A stretch of DNA of 64,000 nt from an uncultured Bacteroidota bacterium (GTDB lineage Bacteria; Bacteroidota; Bacteroidia; Flavobacteriales; Flavobacteriaceae), in assembly GCA_902590705.1 (NCBI GenBank), contig CACIXU010000004.1:60620-124619 (forward strand). The letters are read 5' to 3'. The notes beneath the pieces are model-generated. The model did no database searches and was not told where the DNA came from. It saw only the letters and a list, made by a program, of their open reading frames with translations. Positions 21,009 to 31,800 of the stretch are shown one piece after another; position 1 is the stretch's first letter; the number at the start of each line of letters is the position of its first letter. The translations under genes were made by a program, and so were the position numbers.

Positions 21009-24000
21009 TCTCTAACTATTTTAACTGTTTTATCAACTGTTTTACCGCTTAATTGAATCAGGTAAATCCCTTTTGAAAATTCTTCTAAATTGATTTTAAC
21101 CTTTCTGCTAGATTGAATTTCGTTACAACTCGTTTTAAGGATATTACCATCTCCATCAATTACTCTAATATCTACAGTACTGTCTTTTCCATGAATATAT
21201 AGGTTTACATTATCCTTTGTTGGGTTAGGATAGAACTCTACTTCTTCACTTATAAATACTTCCTCTGTGTATGATCCTTGGCAAGATTTATTAGTCCTAA
21301 CCATTAGAAAGTTTACACCTTTTTTAAGATCAATTTTAGGATTTGAATGGTCAAAATCTTTTTCAATACCATTGTGAACGATAGTATATTTGTTTGAGCC
21401 ACTTAGATCAAATGAAATAGACTTATTAGCATTATCAACTCTCGATGAAGCGGATAGTGGAGCTGGTTCAGATATATTAATATCAAAACACTGATTATAA
21501 CCACTCTCACCTTCAACAGTGAAACAAAGGTTGTACTGACCAGGATTTAAATTTGAAATAGATTTAGAGTATCCGCCTGATGGATCTAAGATATGAGTCT
21601 CATTTCCATTTATTGTTAGCATGTAGTTTAAATTCTCATCCAGAGCTGAAACGGCTATTGAACCATCGGATGAACCTCGACAACTTAAATTTTCAATTGA
21701 AATAGAAAAATTATCATTAGGAAGAGAGAATATTTTTTTACCGTTTACATCATTGGAATTTGAGTATGGATCATTTGGATTGGCATCATTTTGATTAATT
21801 ACTCCGTCTTTGTCTGAATCATAAATTAGCTCTACAACATCATAATTAATATCATTTGCTGAACCTTGATAACCACTTCTCATTTGAACAATCTCATAAT
21901 AACCGTCCCCATCTAAATCAACCGGTATTTTGAATCCTTTGAACCATCCCGACGGATCAATAAACCCAGACGAATTCTTATGATTTTCTGGAAACACAAC
22001 CTTTGTTGGAATAAATTTTTTTCCATTATTTATAAAAATAAAATAGTTGTAATCTCTACTTGACATTTGATCAGCTCCAGTAGAATTGAAATACCAGCCA
22101 TTTTGGGGGACTATATCCACATCTCCATCATTATCGAGATCGACTACGTGGATCCCATTAGCATGGTTATATGACAGGTCATAATTAAAATTATCGGAAT
22201 CCATGACTCCATTATGATTATTACTTAAATCTATATTGAAATCTTTATATGAGGACCAACCTATCCATTTGCTTGTAATATCTGCTCCATCATGGTCAAA
22301 AACTCTTATGTGGCCCTGTTTATAGGTGTAATTTTCCATGAATAATAAAATATATTCATATTCATCATCTTCATCCAAATTTTCTACAAATACGCACCAG
22401 TCATCAGCAATTACATAGTCCTGATCAATTCCTTCAAAAATATTAACAGTATTATATGAACTAAAATCTATTTGATCATTAATATTAAAATTCAATATTT
22501 CAAGAGATAAAAATTGGTGTGCCTCTTCATGTAAATCATATGAAGATTGATAACCGTGATTTTCCCAATATTCGTCACCTGAAAATCCAATATGGTTTCC
22601 ATGTTTATACTTTTGTCTAAATAGTGGTAAATATAGTTTACCTCCTTTCTCATATACCAAATTAGAGTCAAAGGAGTTAGGATATTTTAGAAACTCCTCC
22701 CTGGTAAAAGCAAAATTTAAACTGAAAACTTTTCCTTCCTTTGAATCATTTATATCATAATACCTGATTATGTATGTTTCTCTTTTGTTATTTATCGAAG
22801 TAGTATTTGCTTTTGTATTATAAGCACTTGATATAACTTCATCAACTCCATCTCTGTCAATATCAAAAGCTGTTGAATTATATCTATTCAACGGGCACTT
22901 TTTAAACTCCCCATATTGAAATGTATCATCAATTTGATATTCTTTGAAGCCATTACCTGTATTGATAAATAATTTCTCGTGCGTGTTATTAGGACAATCA
23001 TCAATATAAAAATCCGGCTGATACCCATCTCTTCCGTGATAATTTTGAGTATGATGAAAAATGTCTAATAACCCATCACCATTAAAATCTGAAACACTTC
23101 TATGAATTTGCGCAGCATCTCCTCTAACAAAAATTGAATAATCTTCGTTATATTCAAAAGATATTTTTCCATTATTATTTTTTTGAATTAAAAGAGTAGC
23201 AAATGAACCAACTTCAGGATCACTACCAACTGGTATAACAAGATCAATTAGCCCGTCTCCATTCCAATCAGAGCTATAATTCATATATCTGTTAAGAAAA
23301 ATCTGTCTATCTTTTGTAAAACCAGATTTTTGAATTGCAAGATCAATCAGCCCTTGCATATTTTCAATTGTATTTTTGTGAACCTTACTTACTTTAATTT
23401 CATCTAATGTCCTGGTTTGATCATTTTCTTCATTACCCCCTGATTCATTACCCTCATTTACATTTACAGTCAAGGTGATATTTTTAGAGAAGGCTTCATA
23501 ATTATCATCTTCCGCTTGATTAAGTGTTATTTGGGTAGTTCCTGGTCCAACCAAAGTAACAGTATTTCCAGATACAGTAGCTACACTTAAATTGGAAGAA
23601 CTGTATGTAATTAAACCATTGCTTCTGGAGCTTGCATTCATATTAAATTGTGAGTCATCTAAATTTTTACTAATGTTTTCAAAACCAATTAATGACGCTG
23701 AAGCGCTATGCTTACTATTATTTCCTGATGTTACAGTCAAGGTTATATTCTTAGAAAAGGCTTCATAATTATCATCTTCCGTTTGATTAAGTGTTATTTG
23801 GGTAGTTCCTGTTCCAACTAAAGTAACAGTATTTCCAGATACAGAGGCTACATTTGGGTTTGAGGAGGTGTATGTTATCGAACCAGTGCTATTGGAACTT
23901 GCAATAATATTAAAATCTGGGTCATCAATATTTTTGCTAATGTTTTCAAATCCAGTTAAAGATTCAGCAGCACTTTTTTTGCCAGAGCTTACTGGATACT

Positions 24001-25975
24001 CATAAGCCCCGATATCAGGATTAACTCTAATCTTACTATTTATATCGTAGAGGGGGATATTATTGTTTTGAACCCCATTATCAACCAGATAACTACCCTG
24101 TGGTAATTCAAAATTAAATCCAGCGGAATTTTTGAATAAACTCTCTTTCTGTGATCTTTTATCTACATAAAAACCATTTGGGAAAAATGATATTTCGGTA
24201 TTAGAAACCTCTCCAAAAGCCAAAACATTATTTGACCCTGTAACAGCATTTGGATTATTCTGAGTATTTATACTGAAAATTTGAAATGCATTATCCGTGG
24301 CTTGTTTTGCCCAGCTTACATTATTAAAAACTTTCACATTATATGAACTATGGATTGTTATACCAGAAGTGCCCTGACGACCGTGATTAAGTGCATCTTT
24401 CCAGTCTACGCCATAAGTTGTATTTACATTTGTTGGGACTTCACCATTTTCAAAAATGGTATTGTTAGCAACAATAGAATTATTGGTTTTATGTACGACA
24501 AGACCATTAAGCCCGTTGCCATACGATATATTATTAGCAAAGTAAAAAGTTCCTTTATATTGACCATTTGGGTTTTGGTCATTAGCTCCTGATCCATTGC
24601 TATTATTTCGAGTTATGTAACAACCTGATCCATCAATGATATAGTCTTGGACATCACACCCGTATTTATCACTTTTTGAGGAATTAGCAGTCACACCATT
24701 ACAGGTGCCGTTGTTCATATATGTCTTATTGAAATATGGGATTTTATTAATGTTATCATAAGTCCTATTATGAGTAATACGCATTTTAATTGTATAGGTC
24801 TTATCATCTAAATGTTTAGATTGCGCAATAACTATTGCACTTTCTGCATTGAAGGACCACCAAGTTGTATTGTATACCTGATTATGTGCAATTACTACAT
24901 AATCACCGTTATTAACCCTAATACCCGAATTGGGACAATTATAAACTTTATTATTATGTAAGATAATATGGTGTCCACTCCAAATAGCAATACCTCTACC
25001 AGTAAATTTTTTCTGGGGCTGTGCATTTGGATTACTTGCAACTAGATTCACAAAATTAGTTCTGTTAGCAATCGCTTGACTGTAAGTAATATTTGCATTA
25101 GGCCCCTCAATTTCAAAACCTGAAATTTCTAGGTAGCTTGTTTCAGTGCCTGAATTACCTCCAATAAAACCGCCCATACCATCAAATTTTATTTTAGGTT
25201 GCTCTCCTGAATAATTTCTTATAACCAATGGGTTGTAAATATTTGGCGCGGTAGCAGCATTATTGTATGCCAATGACAAGTTAACCACTTGGTTATTATT
25301 TGTCCCCGATCCATAATTACTATTGTAATAAGTTCCTGAGCGGACATAGATTACATCTCCCTTTTGCCAAGAGTTTACCGCTTGCTGAATAGTGTTGAAT
25401 GGACTCGCCAAGCTACCATTTCCACCTCCTCCAGCGGTTGATGATACGTATAGATTAGACGTAGACTTATTTTCAAGGGTTAACGCATCAATATAATAAG
25501 TACCAGAACTTGCAAAAATTAATTTAATTTTTCCTGAGGTACTCGCTGTAGTTGGAATAAATTTGAAAGAATAATATGACCACTCATTTGATCTTATTGT
25601 TTGAGTCTGAGGGGTTTCTTCAGCAGCATTTCCCCAACCATCTTTTATTGTAACACTAATAGAATTTCCTTTTTTAGACTTTGCATAAAAGGAAATATTT
25701 ACTTCTTGCCCTATTTGTTTATTAAAATTTGAAGCATCATAGTTAATTAAGGTGTGCTCTCCTCCCGAAATCACTTTTAATGATCCTGACTGTTCGAAAA
25801 AATCACTGTTTGAATTAGTAAAGTCTGAATTCTCAGGTGCTGCTTTCCATTTGCCATGTACATTAGATTCAAAACTCCCAATTCCTCCAGGCGTTAACTG
25901 ACTATAAAGTGTTTGATTTAATGAAAGAATAATTAAAACAAAAAAAATTAAGCCATTATTTATGATTGATTTCAA
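21005..25975 (-). CDS. Giant T9SS-secreted protein: N-terminal CBM4/9-like domain, right-handed parallel beta-helix, two tandem Ig-like domains, FG-GAP/VCBS-like repeats, C-terminal sorting domain
   Basis: HTLINYDASNFNKQIGQEVNISFYAKSKKGNSISV...YYIDALTLEN (CBM-like); YVSSTAGGGGNGSLASPFNTIQQAVNSWQKGDVIYVRSGTY and N-x-I/V runs (beta-helix); DWNGDGLIDLV, DFNGDGLLDIF, DIDRDGVDEVI, DLDNDGDVDIV, DLDGDGYYEIV; C-term EFYPNPTKDNVNLYI...KGIYLIQLSG. Confidence 0.8.
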   Translation of the reverse strand: MKSIINNGLIFFVLIILSLNQTLYSQLTPGGIGSFESNVHGKWKAAPENSDFTNSNSDFFEQSGSLKVISGGEHTLINYDASNFNKQIGQEVNISFYAKSKKGNSISVTIKDGWGNAAEETPQTQTIRSNEWSYYSFKFIPTTASTSGKIKLIFASSGTYYIDALTLENKSTSNLYVSSTAGGGGNGSLASPFNTIQQAVNSWQKGDVIYVRSGTYYNSNYGSGTNNNQVVNLSLAYNNAATAPNIYNPLVIRNYSGEQPKIKFDGMGGFIGGNSGTETSYLEISGFEIEGPNANITYSQAIANRTNFVNLVASNPNAQPQKKFTGRGIAIWSGHHIILHNNKVYNCPNSGIRVNNGDYVVIAHNQVYNTTWWSFNAESAIVIAQSKHLDDKTYTIKMRITHNRTYDNINKIPYFNKTYMNNGTCNGVTANSSKSDKYGCDVQDYIIDGSGCYITRNNSNGSGANDQNPNGQYKGTFYFANNISYGNGLNGLVVHKTNNSIVANNTIFENGEVPTNVNTTYGVDWKDALNHGRQGTSGITIHSSYNVKVFNNVSWAKQATDNAFQIFSINTQNNPNAVTGSNNVLAFGEVSNTEISFFPNGFYVDKRSQKESLFKNSAGFNFELPQGSYLVDNGVQNNNIPLYDINSKIRVNPDIGAYEYPVSSGKKSAAESLTGFENISKNIDDPDFNIIASSNSTGSITYTSSNPNVASVSGNTVTLVGTGTTQITLNQTEDDNYEAFSKNITLTVTSGNNSKHSASASLIGFENISKNLDDSQFNMNASSRSNGLITYSSSNLSVATVSGNTVTLVGPGTTQITLNQAEDDNYEAFSKNITLTVNVNEGNESGGNEENDQTRTLDEIKVSKVHKNTIENMQGLIDLAIQKSGFTKDRQIFLNRYMNYSSDWNGDGLIDLVIPVGSDPEVGSFATLLIQKNNNGKISFEYNEDYSIFVRGDAAQIHRSVSDFNGDGLLDIFHHTQNYHGRDGYQPDFYIDDCPNNTHEKLFINTGNGFKEYQIDDTFQYGEFKKCPLNRYNSTAFDIDRDGVDEVISSAYNTKANTTSINNKRETYIIRYYDINDSKEGKVFSLNFAFTREEFLKYPNSFDSNLVYEKGGKLYLPLFRQKYKHGNHIGFSGDEYWENHGYQSSYDLHEEAHQFLSLEILNFNINDQIDFSSYNTVNIFEGIDQDYVIADDWCVFVENLDEDDEYEYILLFMENYTYKQGHIRVFDHDGADITSKWIGWSSYKDFNIDLSNNHNGVMDSDNFNYDLSYNHANGIHVVDLDNDGDVDIVPQNGWYFNSTGADQMSSRDYNYFIFINNGKKFIPTKVVFPENHKNSSGFIDPSGWFKGFKIPVDLDGDGYYEIVQMRSGYQGSANDINYDVVELIYDSDKDGVINQNDANPNDPYSNSNDVNGKKIFSLPNDNFSISIENLSCRGSSDGSIAVSALDENLNYMLTINGNETHILDPSGGYSKSISNLNPGQYNLCFTVEGESGYNQCFDINISEPAPLSASSRVDNANKSISFDLSGSNKYTIVHNGIEKDFDHSNPKIDLKKGVNFLMVRTNKSCQGSYTEEVFISEEVEFYPNPTKDNVNLYIHGKDSTVDIRVIDGDGNILKTSCNEIQSSRKVKINLEEFSKGIYLIQLSGKTVDKTVKIVRE
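23455..23990 (-). repeat. Tandem duplication, 267-bp unit (89 aa), encoding two Ig-like domains
   Basis: SASASLIGFENISKN...VSGNTVTLVGPGTTQITLNQAEDDNYEAFSKNITLTV repeated nearly identically; 'ttacagtcaagg' recurs at 23464 and 23731 (offset 267). Confidence 0.9.
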
Positions 25976-26026
25976 TATCGTTATTTAATTAAGATGTAAT
26001 TAGCTCAAAATTTCATCTAAAATAAA

Positions 26027-27124
26027 TTAAAACTTCCAGTCAGAGCCAAAATAAGTTTTAATAGGTGAAATTGATCCATCAGGATTATGGTCGAAACGAG
26101 TAAATTTTACATTTCTTAAATGAGTTTTACCCGAAATTTCTGTGTCATGGTAAAAAAGGTACCATTGTTCACCAATTTTAATTGTTGAGTGGTGGTTTGT
26201 CCATCCTTGCACGGGCTCCCCTAATATTCCTTGATAGGTAAAAGGGCCATAAGGGTTATCACCAGTTGCATAAGCTAAATTATGTGTATCTCCAGTGGAG
26301 TAACTAAGGTAATAAACATCTTTGATTTTGTGAATCCATGGAGCTTCAAAAAATCTAATTTCAAGCTCTTTTGTAAGTATAGGTTCCCCCGATTTCTTTA
26401 AGATTTGAATCTCCTTAACTTCTTCATCAAATTCCAGCATGTTATTTTTTAGTTTTGCCATACGTGGCATAATGGCTGGATTATTTGCCACACCAAGGTC
26501 TGTCAAGGATCCTTTGGGGTCAAACTCACCAGATTCCCATTGTTGTAATTGACCTCCCCAAATACCTCCAAAATACATATAGGCACTTCCGTCATCATCA
26601 ATAAATGTTGATGGATCTATACTATAACTACCATTCATAGGTTTTGGTCTGGCTTTAAATGGGCCAGCAGGATTTTTTGATGTTGCAACTCCAATTCTGA
26701 AAATTTCGTCTTTATCTTTTGCAGGAAAATACAAGTAATAAGTACCATCTTTATGAGCTGCGTCAGGTGCCCAAAACCTGCTTTTAGCCCATTTTACGTC
26801 TTCTACAGAAAGCCCCACAGGATGAATTTTTAAGTCACTCCCATCTTTATTCATAGAAATTACATGATAATCCTTCATATTAAAATGATTTCCAGTGTCG
26901 TCCTCTATACTTCCAGTTTCAATATCGTGAGAGGCATATATATAAACTCGTCCTTCAAAAAGGTGGGCGGATGGATCAGCCGTGAAGATCTCACTGATTA
27001 AGGGCGAATTTTTAAAATCGGTGTTGGGATTAATTAATTCGCTTGGCTGAGCAATTATTTTTAATGAAGCCAAACAAGCTAATAATAATAATTCTTTACA
27101 GGGAATTTTAAAAAAATTATTCAT
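26027..27124 (-). CDS. GH43-family glycoside hydrolase (beta-xylosidase/arabinofuranosidase-like)
   Basis: TADPSAHLFEGRVYIYASHD, RFWAPDAAHKDGTYYLYFPA, SIDPSTFIDDDGSAYMYFGG, WFEAPWIHK-like FFEAPWIHKIKDVYYLSYSTG, TNHHSTIKIGEQWYLFYHD. Confidence 0.9.
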   Translation of the reverse strand: MNNFFKIPCKELLLLACLASLKIIAQPSELINPNTDFKNSPLISEIFTADPSAHLFEGRVYIYASHDIETGSIEDDTGNHFNMKDYHVISMNKDGSDLKIHPVGLSVEDVKWAKSRFWAPDAAHKDGTYYLYFPAKDKDEIFRIGVATSKNPAGPFKARPKPMNGSYSIDPSTFIDDDGSAYMYFGGIWGGQLQQWESGEFDPKGSLTDLGVANNPAIMPRMAKLKNNMLEFDEEVKEIQILKKSGEPILTKELEIRFFEAPWIHKIKDVYYLSYSTGDTHNLAYATGDNPYGPFTYQGILGEPVQGWTNHHSTIKIGEQWYLFYHDTEISGKTHLRNVKFTRFDHNPDGSISPIKTYFGSDWKF

Positions 27125-27228
27125 TTTAAATTTTAAATTAATAAGTAAAAGTAGGTCTAGAAAATACTCTGCTTTATAAGAAACAGATCAAAAAATAAAA
27201 CAAGATCGTCATCCCCAAGTTTTTAAAT

Positions 27229-28632
27229 TCAATAGTGCACAGGAATGTAATCCTTTGATTCAAGAATTCCTTCTAAGGAGGAATTAATTTTATTAAATTT
27301 GGATATACGATCCAATGGGTGAAAAGTCGGCTTTATTAGAGGCATTTTGTGTGTGATTAAGAAATCACCTTGTTCAACCATCCAATCATGTAATTTAATC
27401 TCAAGTTTTTTTTTAACTTTTTGATAGCTATCAATAAGTGCTATGTTGTTGTGTTCAAAGGGGTCATTCTCCAAATCATATAATTCTTCATGAGGAGTTT
27501 GTTTAAAAGCATTTGATCCTCTAATAATAAATTTATTTACTTTTTCATTATTCCCTAGGTTGTTTTGAACTACTTCATTCGAATTAAAGTTTTTTATATA
27601 CTTAAACCTCTTATCTCTTATAGATCTAGAAGGGAAAACATAACACTTTTGAATGTTCTGACGAGTTGCTACGCCATATACATAATCTTTAATGGGTTTA
27701 TCTTTACCTTTTAAAATTGAGAGAAAACTTTTACCATCAAGTCCATATGACTTGCCTCCAGCAATATCAATAATTGTAGGTAGTATGTCAATGACTGAAA
27801 CAATTTGATTAGAAGAAATCCCCTCCTTTATAATTTTTGGCCATCGTACGATTAAAGGTATTTTTAAGCCAGTCTCTTTTACGCTCCATTTCCCCTTCAA
27901 GCTGTGGTCAGATAAGTAAAAAAAGACTCCATTATCAAGAACATTTAAACGAGATAACATTGATATCGTTTTTTCTAATTGGATATTATTTTCTTTTATA
28001 TTTTGATAATATCCTGCTTTAAAAGAGCTATTTTGACCTTTTCCTACAGCAGTTGTTGGATCATGACTTAAATCTATATCTAGATATGGTGTTTCCTTTG
28101 GGTAGGGGCCATGTGGATAGTCGGAGGAAAAAATTATGCAATAAGGTTTATTAGTATTTTTTATATAATCTTCAACTTTATTTAATGGTATTTGTCTACT
28201 TTTTTCTTTTCCAAAAAACTTCGACCATTTAAATTTTTTATTAGGATAAATGTGTCCTTTTCCAGCAAGGATTACTTCGTATCCTAACGGTTTAAGAAGA
28301 CTATTAATTTCTTTTACATTTTTTACCGGAAGATGATTAGCCATACATCCATTTTTAATAGGGTATAAACCGGTAAATAGCTGTGATCTACTTGGAGAAC
28401 AGATTGCTTGAGAAGTGTAGGCGTTATTAAATTTTATTCCCTCCCTTGCAAGCCTATCAGCCCCAGACGTTGATACTTCTGGATTTCCATAGGCACCATA
28501 ATCCCATTGATTTTGGTCATCTGAAATATAAATAAAGATATTTGGAGGTGTACTGGCTTTATTCTCATATCTGCCATATATAAGTCCAGTTAAAATTGAT
28601 ATTAAATAAATCTTACAGAGGAAATATATCAT
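27229..28632 (-). CDS. S1-family sulfatase
   Basis: PNIFIYISDDQNQWDYGAYG; AICSPSRSQLFTGLYP; GVFFYLSDHSLKGKWSVKETGLKIPLIVRWP. Confidence 0.92.
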   Translation of the reverse strand: MIYFLCKIYLISILTGLIYGRYENKASTPPNIFIYISDDQNQWDYGAYGNPEVSTSGADRLAREGIKFNNAYTSQAICSPSRSQLFTGLYPIKNGCMANHLPVKNVKEINSLLKPLGYEVILAGKGHIYPNKKFKWSKFFGKEKSRQIPLNKVEDYIKNTNKPYCIIFSSDYPHGPYPKETPYLDIDLSHDPTTAVGKGQNSSFKAGYYQNIKENNIQLEKTISMLSRLNVLDNGVFFYLSDHSLKGKWSVKETGLKIPLIVRWPKIIKEGISSNQIVSVIDILPTIIDIAGGKSYGLDGKSFLSILKGKDKPIKDYVYGVATRQNIQKCYVFPSRSIRDKRFKYIKNFNSNEVVQNNLGNNEKVNKFIIRGSNAFKQTPHEELYDLENDPFEHNNIALIDSYQKVKKKLEIKLHDWMVEQGDFLITHKMPLIKPTFHPLDRISKFNKINSSLEGILESKDYIPVHY

Positions 28633-28801
28633 TTGTAAAAATTCCCTTTAGCCAGTTAAAATTATTCGAACCTATAATAAATATTCTAATTAAAGTAATT
28701 TTAAAATTGATTATTTGAAAATATACATCAAAATGAATAAAATGTTATATTAAGAATGTTGTAATGACTAAATAGTTATAATTTAGCGCAAATTGTTATA
28801 A

Positions 28802-31800
28802 GTGATTAGATCTTCTCTTTTTTCTTTTATTTTGTTCTTTTTTCTTCAAGGATTTGCACAGAAAGAACCATATTTATTTGTGAATTCTTCTAGTGAGATG
28901 GGAAACCGACCTATTACATCTATTGCCAAGGACAAAAATTCTTTTTTATGGGTCGGTACTTATGGAGGGGGATTGAAAAAATTTGACGGAATTGATGTAA
29001 AAACCTATCGTCATGACATATATGAGGAGACTGCACTTTCAAGCTCTATTATTCACGATTTGATGATTGATGAGGTCGGTCAGCTTTGGGTAGGATCTAA
29101 TGATGGACTTCATTTATATAACCCTGAAAAAGATAATTTTTTCAGGTTTTTAAATAATTTTCAAGGAAAACCCATTAAAGTCCATGCAATTGAATCATTG
29201 GATGATGAGAATGTTTTAGTGGGAACGCACCAAAGTGGTCTTTTTGTTGTTAATTACATTACTAAATCAATAATTGAGATTGAACTCTCAATTAACATAG
29301 AAAAAAATAATTTTTTAATACATGATATTAAAAGAGATATTTCTAATAGGATTTGGGTTGCTACAAATCTTGGCCTATTCCAATTTGATATTAATGATTT
29401 TTTATTAAAGAGAGTTAAAGTTCAAGATCAAAAGTCATCGCGATTACTTGAAAAAAATATTTTATCAATATTGGTAGATAAACAGAGCAACATTTGGCTA
29501 GGAACTACTTCTTCAGGAATCCTTAAAATCCAATCTAACAATTCTAATTATTTAATTGTAAATCAGATTTCACTTACAAATAAGAGAATTCTTGCTGTAG
29601 AAGAGTATTCGAATGGGAAAATCTTATGTGGTACTGAGAACGACGGATTATTCATTTTAGATTATAATGGAAATGTTATTGATAGATATCTTTCTAAGAG
29701 CACTGACAACTTTAGTATAGCTTCCAACTCTGTTTGGTCAATTTTTTCTGATAATGAGGATAGGGTATGGATTGGTTATTATGATAAAGGGTTAGACAAA
29801 TATGACCCAAGACATTTTAAATTTAATTTTCTAAAAAATATAATATCTAAGCCTAACCCTTTCCCTAAATCTATTTCAGGTATAGCAAAAGATAAAAAAG
29901 GGCTCATTTGGTTTAGTAGTATAGATCAGGGGGTTTATGCTTATAATTCTCGCAACAATTACTATTATTATTTGAATGATCCTAAGAATAAATTAGCTAG
30001 TGGAATAAATAGTTTTGATATCCCCTCACTTTACATAGACAAATCGGGAAATATTTGGGTTGCTTCTTGGTACTCAGGAGTTTATTTATTGAAAAATGGT
30101 ACAGATGGATTTATTAACTTTAACAGGAAAACCCACCCCAAAATTTTTAAATCTAATCGTATAGCAAGTTTCTCAGAGGATTTAAATGGAAAAATTTGGA
30201 TTGGAACTTTTCAAAGTGGTTTAATCTCATATGAGCCTATTTCAGAAACTTTCACTAAACATGACTCTCCAAGTATTCGTGAAAACGGTCTTAACAGAGC
30301 CAATATCAGAAAAGTATTGGCAGATTCCCAAAATAATATTTGGTTGGGAACACGTCAAGGTGTTTTTATTTATGATAAAAAAACTTCTGCTTTAAAATCA
30401 TTTAATTATAGAATTAAGGAACTTATTGGGAAACAATTTTCTGAGATTGTAATTTTTTCCCTTTATGAAGATCTTAATAAAAAAATATGGATAGGGACTG
30501 ATGGCTTCGGAGCTTTCTGTTATAATCCTTCGGATGATACTTTGGAATGGTTTAATAAAAATAATAGAATGCCTTTGCTTACTGTAAACTCAATTACACA
30601 AACTAATGATGGTTTTCATTGGTTTGGTGGTGATGATGGTTTGGTTCGTTTTGACACTACTTTAGATGAAATCAAGTTTTACAATTCATCAGATGGATTA
30701 ATGAGTAACATGATTAATAAGAATACTTTTTATAAGGATAATGATATTCTTTATTTAGGAACAAACAAAGGAGTAAATTTTTTCAATTACAACAAATTAA
30801 CCAACAATGTCTTGGCCCCTAAGATTAAACTGAAGGAATTGAGAATTTCAAATCAGCCTATTGCAGTAGGAGAAAGCGGTCCACTTCCAAATGCGCTGGA
30901 TGCTTTAAAAGTCCTTGAGCTTGACCATTATCAATCATCTTTTTCAATTGATTATGTTGGGATTAATTACACTCGGGGAAACCAAAATAATTACGCATAT
31001 AGACTAAAGGGATTTGAGGAAAATTGGAATTATGTTGGGAATTCTAGCAGTGCCAATTATACAAATATTAGACCAGGAAATTATACTTTCGAACTTAATG
31101 CCTCTAATTCAGATGGAACATGGAATGAAGAACCTTTTATTCTTCCAATTACAATTAGGCCTCCTTGGTGGAGTACCAATGTTGCTTATTTAATTTATGT
31201 TCTTATATTTTCTGGCCTGCTGTTTGTTTTTTACAAACTAGTTGATCAGCAATATAAAGAAAGAAGGAGAGCTGAGCTGGAAAAAGATAAACGTAAGCAA
31301 GTTGAAGAGTTAAATGAGCAAAAAATCCAGTTTTTTACTAATATCTCTCATGAATTTAGAACCCCTTTAACATTAATTCTAAATCCTATGGAGTCATTAA
31401 TTTCTAGATCCTTTGAATCTGCAGGAAAAGAGGTTAGACAAAAATATATGACTGTCTACAATAATGCCAATAGAATGCTCAGATTAATTGACGAATTAAT
31501 GGATTTCAGGAAAATTCAATTTAATAAAACAAAACTTCAGGTTGAAAGGTGTAGCTTGACAGAAAGTTTATCATCAGTAGTTTCAAATTTTACTATTGAG
31601 GCTAGTGATCGAAAAATAATTTTAAATACAGAGTTTAATCATTCAAAGGATGAAATTTGGATAGATACTTCGATGTTTGAAAAAATTGTGTTTAATCTTT
31701 TATCAAATGCCTTTAAAGCAACTGCTGAAAATGGGAAAATAGAGATAGTCTGTAATTACCATAATTCAGGGGTTTTATTTCCCTCTATGAATCCCGTTCG

